A stretch of DNA of 37,308 bases from Acidobacteriota bacterium (GTDB lineage: Bacteria > Acidobacteriota > Terriglobia > Acidiferrales > UBA7541): contig PMAA01000193.1 in assembly GCA_003152355.1 (NCBI GenBank), forward strand, positions 1 to 37,308. The letters run 5' to 3'. The position numbers and the translations under genes were made by a program. The notes beneath the pieces are model-generated. The model was not told where the DNA came from. It did not search any database and saw only the letters and a list, made by a program, of their open reading frames with translations. Below, one piece after another: positions 30,237 to 37,308 of this stretch (within the stretch, counting starts at the first letter, position 1; each line of letters opens with the position of its first letter).

Positions 30237-31649
30237 ATGGCGAGCAACGCGATCCACTTCGGCACCTCCGGCTGGCGCGGCATCATGGCCGAGGATTTCA
30301 CCTTCACCGGCGTGCGTCGCGCCGCCGCCGCCATCGCCGACCACTGCAAGACCCTGAACCGGTCTCCGAAACTCGTCGTCGGATACGACACTCGATTTTT
30401 TTCCGAAGAATTTGCGCGCGCGGCTGCCGGAATTTTGCGATCGCGGGGCTGCTCGATCCTCCTATGCGACGGTCCCGCGCCCACGCCTGCTATTGCTTAC
30501 GAACTCGTTCGCCGAAAATTTGATGGCGCGGTCAACATCACCGCCAGCCACAACCCGGCCGAGTACAACGGCCTGAAGTTTTCCGGCGCCAACGGCGGCC
30601 CCGCCCTTCCCGAGATCACTGGCGACATCGAAGCCCGCGCGGCAAAATACCTGGCCGAAGAATTTGCGGCACCCGATGACGAACATGCGAGCGATTTCGA
30701 GGAAATTGATATTCGCGGGCCTTATCTCGCGCGCCTCGCGGAACTTGTGCGCTTCAAGACTCTCGCCGCTGGGAAAGGCGCGTACGTTTGTGATGCGGTT
30801 CATGGCTGCGGTGCGGGATGGCTCGACCGCGTCCTCGCAGATTATGGAATTCCCGTGACGGCAATCCGAGGCAGCCGCGATGTTCTATTCGAAGGCCACG
30901 GCCCCGATCCGTCCGATGAAAATCTTGCGCCTCTGCGCAAAGCCGTAAGCGAAAAGAAAGCTGTCGCAGGACTTGCCACCGACGGCGACGCCGATCGCTA
31001 TGGCATCGTTGACCGCGATGGCGCATTCATTTCGCCTAACCACATTCTCGCGATGCTCTTTGACTACTTGATTGAGTCGCGCGGCTGGAAACTCGGCGCA
31101 TCCCGCAGCGTCGCAACTTCACACTTCGTCGATGCAGTCGCAAAGTTACACGGCGTGCCGCTCTACGAAACGCCGGTCGGCTTCAAATACGTCGGCGAAT
31201 TTCTGAAGAAGGACGAAATCGTAATCGGGGGCGAAGAAAGCGCCGGCCTCACAATTCGCGGACACGTTCCCGAAAAGGACGGCATCCTCGCATGCCTGCT
31301 CGTCGCTGAAATGATCGCGGCGCGGGGCACGTCCATCGCCGAACAACGCGCAAATCTCTTTCGCCGGGTCGGGCGCGAGTACTGGCCGATCCGTGTGAAT
31401 CTGCATCTGGAAGCAGACGTTCAGCGGCGGCTGATGAACAAGTTGACGTCGGAACCCAAGCAACTCGCCGGCAAGCGCGTCACAAAAATTGATCGCACCG
31501 ACGGGCTCAAGGTTATTCTCGACGGCGGCGACTGGGTCCTCATGCGCCCGTCAGGAACCGAGCCGCTCGTGCGAATTTATTCCGAATCAACTTCCGATCG
31601 TGCCGCGCAACAATTGGCAGAGGAGGCTCGTAAGTGGATCAATCAGTAA
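30237..31649 (+). CDS. Phosphoglucomutase/phosphomannomutase family protein
   Basis: A 470-aa cytosolic alpha-D-phosphohexomutase that interconverts hexose 1- and 6-phosphates, feeding glycogen and cell-envelope sugar synthesis. Domain 1 starts HFGTSGWRGIMAEDF, the phosphoserine is S104 in ITASHNPAEYNG, the Mg loop is TDGDADRYG, the sugar-binding loop is GGEESAGL and the phosphate loop is RPSGTEPLVRIY. Glucose versus mannose preference is not certain, though GEESAG is common to both. There is no ribosome binding site, and a -10-like box lies directly ahead, so it may be leaderless. It overlaps the FtsB-like gene by 16 nt. Confidence 0.93.
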   Translation: MASNAIHFGTSGWRGIMAEDFTFTGVRRAAAAIADHCKTLNRSPKLVVGYDTRFFSEEFARAAAGILRSRGCSILLCDGPAPTPAIAYELVRRKFDGAVNITASHNPAEYNGLKFSGANGGPALPEITGDIEARAAKYLAEEFAAPDDEHASDFEEIDIRGPYLARLAELVRFKTLAAGKGAYVCDAVHGCGAGWLDRVLADYGIPVTAIRGSRDVLFEGHGPDPSDENLAPLRKAVSEKKAVAGLATDGDADRYGIVDRDGAFISPNHILAMLFDYLIESRGWKLGASRSVATSHFVDAVAKLHGVPLYETPVGFKYVGEFLKKDEIVIGGEESAGLTIRGHVPEKDGILACLLVAEMIAARGTSIAEQRANLFRRVGREYWPIRVNLHLEADVQRRLMNKLTSEPKQLAGKRVTKIDRTDGLKVILDGGDWVLMRPSGTEPLVRIYSESTSDRAAQQLAEEARKWINQ

Positions 31650-32020
31650 GCTATCTCGCGCAGCTCCGAGAATTCGCCAAAGCCAACGCGCGCACGATTT
31701 TTATTCTCGGCTTCTTGTTGCTTCTGCTACAGGACGTTTTTGGCACTCACGGCGTGGTGGCCATGCGCCGCTCGCAGCAGGAGGCGGCGCAGATTGGCAA
31801 AGAGATCAAGCAGCTCAACGACGAAAACAAGGAACTCGACCAGCAAGTGAAGGACTTGAAGTCCGACCCGCAAACCATTGAGAAAATAGCTCGCACCGAG
31901 GGCGGACTTGCGCGGCCCGGCGAAGTCATCTTCAAGGTCGCCCCTCCGAAATCCGGCGATTCTACAAGGAACACAAACGTGCCGGACTCGTCTTCAGCCC
32001 CAGCAAAACAATCACCGTAA
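31634..32020 (+). CDS. Septum formation initiator, FtsB/DivIC-like
   Basis: A 128-aa single-pass membrane protein of the divisome. A short cytosolic part is followed by one TM helix (FILGFLLLLLQDVFG, about residues 23-38), a coiled coil (about 44-80, QEAAQIGKEIKQLNDENKELDQQVKDLK) and the conserved end IEKIARTEGGLARPGEVIFKV, in which the family's E-x-GL...P-x-E pattern is clear. A flexible Ser/Pro-rich tail follows. The GTG start is preceded by gaggagg seven nt upstream. Since this site lies in the end of the mutase gene, translation is probably coupled. The pairing with a phosphohexomutase instead of eno, the usual ftsB neighbour, is a small oddity. Confidence 0.88.
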   Translation: MDQSVSYLAQLREFAKANARTIFILGFLLLLLQDVFGTHGVVAMRRSQQEAAQIGKEIKQLNDENKELDQQVKDLKSDPQTIEKIARTEGGLARPGEVIFKVAPPKSGDSTRNTNVPDSSSAPAKQSP

Positions 32021-32044
32021 TTTGAATTCCAACATCGAAATTAA

Positions 32045-33154
32045 TTAGGCGGGCTGTACTTTTCGGCGCAGCGCCGCCCATATCCCCGCGCCACGTCCCT
32101 TTGTCTTTGTTCTGAAGATGGATAGCAGAACCATCGCCGTGAAAATGATGGCGAGCCCCAGCGTCGCCATCGGAATCGTCTGGGCATGCTTCCTGAGAAT
32201 CGAAAAGCGGCCGTAGACAAACTCGATGTGCACCCAATACACGAGCAGCGAAGTCTGACCGAGTTGGATAACCGGACTGAAGGTCCAGCGCGGTAGGCCC
32301 CACCGGCACCACCCATAACTAATCGCGATAATCGCGAACAAAACGCCCACGCGCGCGAGAAAGAAGTTTGGACTGGTGTGCCAGAAATCGTACTCCGAAT
32401 AAATCTGCACCGGCCGCGCGTCAAGCCACAGCGCCAATTTGTATGAAATCACGCCGCCCACGCCAAACGCTCCCACAGCGAACCCTAAATTTTCACGCGA
32501 CCATTCGCTGAATAGCAAAAATCCCGCCGCGAGTCCCGCAAACGCAAACGCCGTCCATGGAAATATCGGGAAGAGCCACGGCTGCGGCTTGTCAAATGTA
32601 TGCACTCCGTTGATGTAGGACTCGAGATACCACGGCAGCCAATGCGGACGCCACGTCGTCCAGAGCGGCGGTGTTGCGAGCGCGATTGCGGCTGAAGTTA
32701 CTGCTGCGAGCATGATATTCGCCGCGCGCGTTTGGGTGAATCGGCAAACGACACCCATCAACATGATCGAAACGCCAATCGTATTCAGAACATCCACGCG
32801 CAGCAGGTCCGACCATGGAGCCCACGGCTGGCCGAGGATGAACTCCTGCACGCGGAAAAGCACGCCGAGGCCAAATATCTCGGCCCCGCGGCGAATCGTC
32901 GTTATCGCGATTTCGTTCGCCGGCACATTTTTTTGCCGCATGCGATCGGTGATAAGCGCAAACGAAACTCCGGCGAGGAATAAAAATAGTGGCGCGGGCA
33001 GAGTTCCGCCAAGCTGCGAAAGCTGAATGAATTTCGATTGCCGCGCCGCGCCGCCGAGCCACGAATCGTAGCAATGCGTCTGGAACATCGCGACGCACGC
33101 GAGTCCCCGCATCCAATCAATGTACGCCAGGCGATTTTTCGACGGCTCAGGCAT
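32045..33154 (-). CDS. DUF1624 / HGSNAT-like multi-pass membrane protein
   Basis: A 369-aa protein with about 10 predicted hydrophobic segments, like heparan-alpha-glucosaminide acetyltransferase and other members of this family. The start NRLAYIDWMRGLACVAMFQTHCYDSW carries the family's D-x-x-RG and TM1 histidine, and PLFLFLAGVSFAL follows. Members probably transfer acyl groups across the membrane onto sugars; the substrate here is unknown. The track start at 33403 would run through the divergent CPBP gene. MPEPSKNRLAYIDWM at 33154 and the ATG at 33175 are the sensible starts; neither has a strong ribosome site. It converges with the FtsB-like gene, 24 nt away. Confidence 0.85.
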   Translation of the reverse strand: MPEPSKNRLAYIDWMRGLACVAMFQTHCYDSWLGGAARQSKFIQLSQLGGTLPAPLFLFLAGVSFALITDRMRQKNVPANEIAITTIRRGAEIFGLGVLFRVQEFILGQPWAPWSDLLRVDVLNTIGVSIMLMGVVCRFTQTRAANIMLAAVTSAAIALATPPLWTTWRPHWLPWYLESYINGVHTFDKPQPWLFPIFPWTAFAFAGLAAGFLLFSEWSRENLGFAVGAFGVGGVISYKLALWLDARPVQIYSEYDFWHTSPNFFLARVGVLFAIIAISYGWCRWGLPRWTFSPVIQLGQTSLLVYWVHIEFVYGRFSILRKHAQTIPMATLGLAIIFTAMVLLSIFRTKTKGRGAGIWAALRRKVQPA

Positions 33155-33241
33155 CGGCCAAAACGCACCAAGCATCGCCGAGCCATGCCGCCAAATCAAC
33201 TTTTTTAAAGTTCGTGAGTCGCCTGCGATAATATTCTGGCG

Positions 33242-34222
33242 ATGTGTGCGCAATCGCAAACTCGAGAGATGCCGCCCATCGCCGCCGCAATCATTTGGGC
33301 GGCGCTGATCGCGCTCGGCGTAACGTTGGGTATCTACCTCGGTTTCGGTGGAATTCGATTCGCCGCCGCGATGACGGTTTGCGGCGTGCTGCTGGCCGGA
33401 CACATTTTTCCAGCGGCGCCGCGCGTTCGAAATCAGTTACTCAGCTTGTTCGCGAAGTGTGGAGGCGTCTTCGCCGTAGTCATCCCGCTCGGAGCATTCA
33501 TCGTCTACTCGACGGCCGTCGCGGGCAATTGGAAAACGGCGCTGGCCGGCGCTGCCTACGTTCTATTGCCCACTCTCGTTCTCATCGGCGTAGCGCGAAA
33601 AGAAACCGCAACCTTCGTGGACTACCTCGCCGTCTTGCTGATTTGGCTGCCCGTCGAATTTCGCTGGATGTACAAGCTGCTACCGTATCCGCCGCCGCTG
33701 ACGCACACTCTCACCATCCTCCTCGCGGTGAACACCGCGCTCGCGGCGTTCCTATTTTCGCGCCAGCTTTCTGGCATCGGCTACTCGGTGGAATGGCGCC
33801 GCGGATTTGCAATGGCTGTCGCATTCAATTTCCTGGTTTTCATCGCCATCGCAATTCCGCTCGGTGAAGCGCTCGGCTTCTTGCACTTCGCTCCGAGTCT
33901 CACTCGATTGCGTTCGGTCCCGCTCGCCGCCATCGGAATTCTCTTCTTCACCGCATGGCCGGAAGAATTATTGTTCCGCGGCTTGCTTCAGAACTTGCTG
34001 ACGAAATCGCTAAAGAGTGAATGGGCAGGTATAATCGTGGCGGCTCTGGTTTTTGGCGCGTCGCATCTCAACAACGGCGGGTTCCCAAACTGGCGCTACG
34101 GCATTCTCGCGACGATTGCAGGAATTTTTTATGGCCGCGCGTGGATAAAGACGGGCTCGTTGCTTCCCGGCGCAATCGTTCACGCGCTCGTAGACGTCCT
34201 GTGGCACATCCTGTTTCGTTGA
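33242..34222 (+). CDS. CPBP family intramembrane metalloprotease (Abi)
   Basis: A 326-aa multi-pass membrane protease of the CAAX-processing/bacteriocin-processing type. The three motifs are present: E241-E242 in WPEELLFRGLL, FGASHLNNGG and HALVDVLWH. About eight hydrophobic segments surround them. Substrates are unknown; other members mature secreted peptides or act on membrane proteins. The gene is divergent from the DUF1624 gene with 87 nt between the starts. A GATAAT/TAATAT sequence at 33227-33234 is within 10 nt of the ATG, so the message may be leaderless, or the true start may be the later ATG at 33269 (MPPIAAAI). Confidence 0.9.
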   Translation: MCAQSQTREMPPIAAAIIWAALIALGVTLGIYLGFGGIRFAAAMTVCGVLLAGHIFPAAPRVRNQLLSLFAKCGGVFAVVIPLGAFIVYSTAVAGNWKTALAGAAYVLLPTLVLIGVARKETATFVDYLAVLLIWLPVEFRWMYKLLPYPPPLTHTLTILLAVNTALAAFLFSRQLSGIGYSVEWRRGFAMAVAFNFLVFIAIAIPLGEALGFLHFAPSLTRLRSVPLAAIGILFFTAWPEELLFRGLLQNLLTKSLKSEWAGIIVAALVFGASHLNNGGFPNWRYGILATIAGIFYGRAWIKTGSLLPGAIVHALVDVLWHILFR

Positions 34223-34291
34223 GCCGAACCGAATGGACTCAAGCGTCACCAACCAGCATGCATCACCAACGATCAACGATGACGCAGGGCT

Positions 34292-35068
34292 CTACCGAAC
34301 AACTCCGCTGAACGGGCTAGACGCCGTCGCATAAAGCTTCTTCTCAATGCGCCCGGCGAGAAACGCTTTCCGTCCCGCCGAAACAGCCTCCCGCATTGCC
34401 TCAGCCATCATCACCGCATCCTGCGCCCCCGCGATCGCCGTATTCATCAGCACGCCGTCGGCGCCCAACTCCATCGCCACGGCCGCGTCCGACGCAGTCC
34501 CAACCCCCGCGTCCACAATCAGCGGAACTTCCGTGATTCGCTCGCGCAAAATTCGAAGATTCGCGAGATTCTGAATTCCCATTCCCGAACCGATCGGCGC
34601 GCCAAGTGGCATCACCGCCGCGGCTCCGGCATCAATCAGCTTTCTCGCGACCACGAGATCATCATTCGTGTACGGCAGCACCACAAAACCACCCTTCACA
34701 AGCACTTTCGTCGCGCGGATGAGATCCTCGGTGTCCGGAAAAAGCGTCTGCTCGTCGCCGATCACTTCGAGCTTCACCCATTCCGACAATCCCACTTCCC
34801 TTCCCAATCGCGCCGTCCGAATCGCCTCATCGGCGGAGTAGCAGCCGGCCGTGTTCGGCAAAATAAAAATCTTCGAGCGGTCAATGTAGTCGAGCAGCGA
34901 TTCTTTCGTTCGATCGGTCAGGTTCACGCGCCGCACGGCAACAGTAACCATATCCGCGCCCGACGCCTCGTGCGCGCGCGCCATTTCCTGAAAGCTGCGA
35001 TACTTCCCCGTGCCAACTATCAGGCGCGATCGGAATGCGCGCCCGGCAATAACGAGTTCACCCGGCAT
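34292..35068 (-). CDS. thiG: Thiazole synthase ThiG
   Basis: A 258-aa cytosolic TIM-barrel enzyme that builds the thiazole of thiamine from 1-deoxy-D-xylulose 5-phosphate, dehydroglycine and ThiS-thiocarboxylate. The Schiff-base lysine is K99 in WVKLEVIGD. Other conserved parts are [26 protein letters not shown] and [16 protein letters not shown], and GVLMNTAIA is the phosphate loop. Length is normal. gggaga six nt before the ATG fixes the start. No thiS, thiC, thiE or thiH is in the window and I found no TPP riboswitch upstream, so the rest of the pathway must be elsewhere. A 152-nt spacer with a hairpin separates it from the acyl-CoA ligase gene. Confidence 0.95.
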   Translation of the reverse strand: MPGELVIAGRAFRSRLIVGTGKYRSFQEMARAHEASGADMVTVAVRRVNLTDRTKESLLDYIDRSKIFILPNTAGCYSADEAIRTARLGREVGLSEWVKLEVIGDEQTLFPDTEDLIRATKVLVKGGFVVLPYTNDDLVVARKLIDAGAAAVMPLGAPIGSGMGIQNLANLRILRERITEVPLIVDAGVGTASDAAVAMELGADGVLMNTAIAGAQDAVMMAEAMREAVSAGRKAFLAGRIEKKLYATASSPFSGVVR

Positions 35069-35170
35069 GAAAGATCTCCCAATTCAATTCTACTCTGTGC
35101 GAGAAATTGTTTGTAGCACGTGCGGAGAATTCCTGTGCGCGCGACTGCAACTCGCGCGCGGGATGGCACT

Positions 35171-35203
35171 TGTAGCGCCGGGCTTCAGCCCGGCAGCCTT
35201 TTT
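35171..35203. repeat. TTCA-loop hairpin in the thiG-ligase spacer
   Basis: tgtagc is followed by gccgggc-ttca-gcccggc (35177-35194), a 7-bp perfect stem, then agccttttt. On the + strand it looks terminator-like, but both flanking genes are on the minus strand, so it is better seen as a member of the dispersed palindrome family also found near 219-246 and 27416-27439. Confidence 0.5.
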
Positions 35204-35220
35204 ATCGTCGCGCAGCCCTT

Positions 35221-37032
35221 TCAGGTGAGCCGTTGCGGACGCGGCTCTTCGACATCCGCGTACAAGCCTTCGATCACATCTTTGTAGCGCTGTTCGATCG
35301 CGCGCCGCTTCAGCTTCATCGTGTAGGTAAGCTGCCCATTCGCGGCCGTGAAATCTTCGGATATCAGCGCGAATCGCTTCGGCCGCTCGTACTGCGCGAA
35401 TGAAGCGGTCAGCCGCTCCATTTCATCGTTCACGAATTGGCGCACCCACGGATTCGCCACGGCTTCATCGTGAGTCCCGATATCATGTCCTGTGTCGCGC
35501 CCTTTCGCCTCGAGCCCCGCAAAATTTGGCACCAGCAAGACGCTGATAAACTTGCGCCGGTCTCCTACGACAATCGCATTCGCGATATACGGGCTGCTCT
35601 TCAGCCGGTTCTCAATCGGTTGCGGCGCCACAAATTTACCAGCCGAAGTCTTGATCAATTCCTTTTTTCTGTCGGTGACGACGAGATATCCGTCCGCGTC
35701 GAGATGTCCGATGTCTCCCGTTCGCAACCAGCCGTCCGGCGTGAACGTGTCGCGCGTCTGGTCGGGCTTACGGTAGTACCCCTGCATCACGCAATTCCCT
35801 TTCACAAGAATCTCGCCATCGTCCGCAATCCGCACTTCGACATTCGGAATGGGACGCCCGACAGTCCCGACCTTATTCGCGCCCGGAGCATTCGCGGCAA
35901 CGATGGGCGAAGTCTCCGTCTGACCGTAGCCTTGAAAAATAGGAACATCTATTGAAGCAAAAAACTCGCCCAACTCCACGGCCAGCGGCGCGCCGCCCGA
36001 ACAAAACGTCCGCACTCGCCCACCAAGCCCAGCGCGAATTTTTGAATACACCAGCTTGTTTGCTATTTTCCATCTCAGCCGCGTCCAGCCCGACGCCTCG
36101 CGCCCATACGCGCGCCACGGCGTCGCTTCCTGCGCCACTCTCAACGCCCACTCGAAGATTTTCCGCTTGAGCCCAGTCGTCCGGCGCCCCTTTTCGAGAA
36201 TGCTGGCGTACATCTTCTCGAAGAAACGCGGAACCGCGGCGACGATCGTCGGCTGCACTTCCATCAGCGCCTGAACGATCGTGTCAATTTGCTCGACGTA
36301 TGCCACCGGCACGCCGCGAAAAAAATACCCGTAGTCGATCGTGCGTTCGTAGACGTGTGCCAGCGGCAATACCGAAAGCGCGAGGTCTGTCGTCAGGAAT
36401 TCGTGGCAAGCGAGAGCGTCCAGTGCGTTGGACGTAAGATTGGCGTGCGAAAGCATCACGCCTTTCGGCTCGCCCGTCGTTCCCGATGTGTAAATGATCG
36501 TCGCGAGTTGGTCCGAAGTCACAGCGGCGGAATTGCGGCGATACTCAACGATGTCAGCGTCGCCCGCCGCCACAATCAAAGTCTCATAACGCAGAGTCTC
36601 GCCGCCGAGATCGGCAGGCCCAGCCACCGCGATCACATGCTCGAGGCCCGGCAAATGGTCGCGGCACTCAAACAATGTCCGCGCCTGTTTCTCGCCGGCT
36701 GAAATTGCGATCTTCGCGCCCGAATCGTTCAGTATGTACGTGATGCGATCGGGAGACTCGTTGAAATAGAGCGGAACGTTAACGCCGCCGATTCCCTGAA
36801 TCGCAAAATCCGCGATGTGCCATTCCGGGCAATTCGGCGCCAGCAGCCCCACGCGGTCGCCCGGTTTCACGCCGAGCTCTTGCAGCGCCTTTGCGAGGCC
36901 CGCCACGCGCCGCAGCATCTCGCTCGCCGGAATGCTCTCCCAGCCCGCGTCAGTCTTCCAAATCTGCGCGCGCGGGCACGCGTAGCGATCAATTGCGTCT
37001 AGGAAGCATTTCGTCGTGGAAGGATAAGCCAT
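35221..37032 (-). CDS. Long-chain acyl-CoA synthetase (AMP-forming, FadD-like)
   Basis: A 603-aa member of the ANL superfamily that activates fatty acids with ATP and CoA for degradation or membrane lipid use. Motifs run in the right order: IIYTSGTTGEPKGVMLSH (P-loop), LPLAHVYERT, VRTFCSGGAPL, GYGQTETSPIV, DGWLRTGDIGHLDADGYL, and DRKKELIKTSAGKFVAP followed by a C-terminal KLKRR near the catalytic lysine region. The long insert (residues about 265-320, FFEKMYASILEKGRR) is typical of FAA1/FadD15-type long-chain enzymes. Chain-length preference cannot be read. There is no membrane anchor. It is the first gene before thiG on this strand, after a 275-nt open stretch. Confidence 0.93.
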   Translation of the reverse strand: MAYPSTTKCFLDAIDRYACPRAQIWKTDAGWESIPASEMLRRVAGLAKALQELGVKPGDRVGLLAPNCPEWHIADFAIQGIGGVNVPLYFNESPDRITYILNDSGAKIAISAGEKQARTLFECRDHLPGLEHVIAVAGPADLGGETLRYETLIVAAGDADIVEYRRNSAAVTSDQLATIIYTSGTTGEPKGVMLSHANLTSNALDALACHEFLTTDLALSVLPLAHVYERTIDYGYFFRGVPVAYVEQIDTIVQALMEVQPTIVAAVPRFFEKMYASILEKGRRTTGLKRKIFEWALRVAQEATPWRAYGREASGWTRLRWKIANKLVYSKIRAGLGGRVRTFCSGGAPLAVELGEFFASIDVPIFQGYGQTETSPIVAANAPGANKVGTVGRPIPNVEVRIADDGEILVKGNCVMQGYYRKPDQTRDTFTPDGWLRTGDIGHLDADGYLVVTDRKKELIKTSAGKFVAPQPIENRLKSSPYIANAIVVGDRRKFISVLLVPNFAGLEAKGRDTGHDIGTHDEAVANPWVRQFVNDEMERLTASFAQYERPKRFALISEDFTAANGQLTYTMKLKRRAIEQRYKDVIEGLYADVEEPRPQRLT

Positions 37033-37308
37033 CGCCTGAAATTACTCTAACCCAGTGAGCCGGAAGTCCAAATCTAAAATTCGTGTTGCTAAGTCCATCA
37101 CAAACAAGCCAAGTCCCATTGACCGGGGCGATCTTGCCATCCAATGTTTAATGGGGCGGCGGATGTCTACTCGGCGTTGGGAATGTCGAATAATATCGCA
37201 GATTCGAAGGATGCGCGCTGTGCTGGTTCGTCCCGAGGCTCGCGCAATCGGGACGCTTCTCGCCGCAGAACCACCCGGCCTGCGTCTCGGTGCTCCCTCA
37301 CGTTCAGA
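37033..37308. other. Unassigned end of window
   Basis: The last 276 bases show no gene I can support. A small inverted pair tcccga...tcggga lies near 37230-37252. A gene may begin or end beyond the window. Confidence 0.4.

Noticed and set aside
35069-35220. Possible TPP riboswitch or small thiS gene before thiG
   Set aside because: No CTGAGA-type thi-box on the minus strand, and the spacer is too short for a full ThiS gene.
1-37308. CRISPR array, tRNA, rRNA or insertion sequence
   Set aside because: No regularly spaced repeats, tRNA T-loop pattern, rRNA signature or transposase reading frame were seen on either strand. This is a visual scan, not a computed search.

Overview
The window reads as a GC-rich chromosomal segment from a free-living, probably heterotrophic Gram-negative bacterium. 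An acidobacterium (Acidobacteriota) is my best guess. The reasons are the PilZ-type protein, the DUF1624 and CPBP membrane proteins, the many secreted unknowns and the intergenic TGAA/TTCA-loop hairpins next to a TGTAGCGCC-type sequence. This placement is inference from memory of gene content; I could run no phylogeny. I see no CRISPR array, insertion sequence, phage module, tRNA or rRNA. Most lines of the ORF track are antisense or frame shadows.

Layout. 1-2001: hairpin-rich leader, a phosphofructokinase with PPi-type active-site residues, and a PilZ-like protein. 2354-6723: a two-gene RND efflux operon (membrane fusion lipoprotein and inner-membrane pump) without an outer-membrane channel. 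6845-10964: a secreted GH2 exo-beta-D-glucosaminidase convergent with an APC amino acid permease; both have the same 14-nt palindromic site at about the same distance from their start codons. 11207-12859 (-): a PF14907-type nucleotidyltransferase preceded by a small HTH-like protein. 13108-18424 (-): hybrid histidine kinase, gamma-glutamyltransferase and a secreted DinB-like protein. 18579-19922: a divergent XRE-cupin regulator and a secreted fasciclin-domain protein. 20113-23777 (+): glycogen branching enzyme, then two adjacent unknown genes that share an internally repeated domain. 23798-27358 (-): ferredoxin-NADP reductase-like protein, a secreted unknown, and a GT2 glycosyltransferase with a ChbG/HpnK-type deacetylase. 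27359-27813: a non-coding stretch with a terminator-like hairpin and three DnaA-box-like 9-mers. 27814-37032: secreted regulatory-like domain protein, cystathionine gamma-synthase/lyase, CutA, phosphohexomutase, FtsB/DivIC-like protein, DUF1624 acyltransferase-like protein, CPBP protease, ThiG and an acyl-CoA synthetase.

How they may fit together. Central carbon and glycogen metabolism is represented by PFK, phosphohexomutase and GlgB. Amino-sugar and peptide scavenging is represented by the exo-glucosaminidase, the permease and GGT. Envelope functions are represented by the RND pump, GT2 plus deacetylase, FtsB and CPBP. The two observations I find least expected are the shared operator-like palindrome linking the glucosaminidase and the permease, and the tandem repeat-domain genes at 22628-23777. 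Both rest on sequence I can read directly; their functions are inferred.
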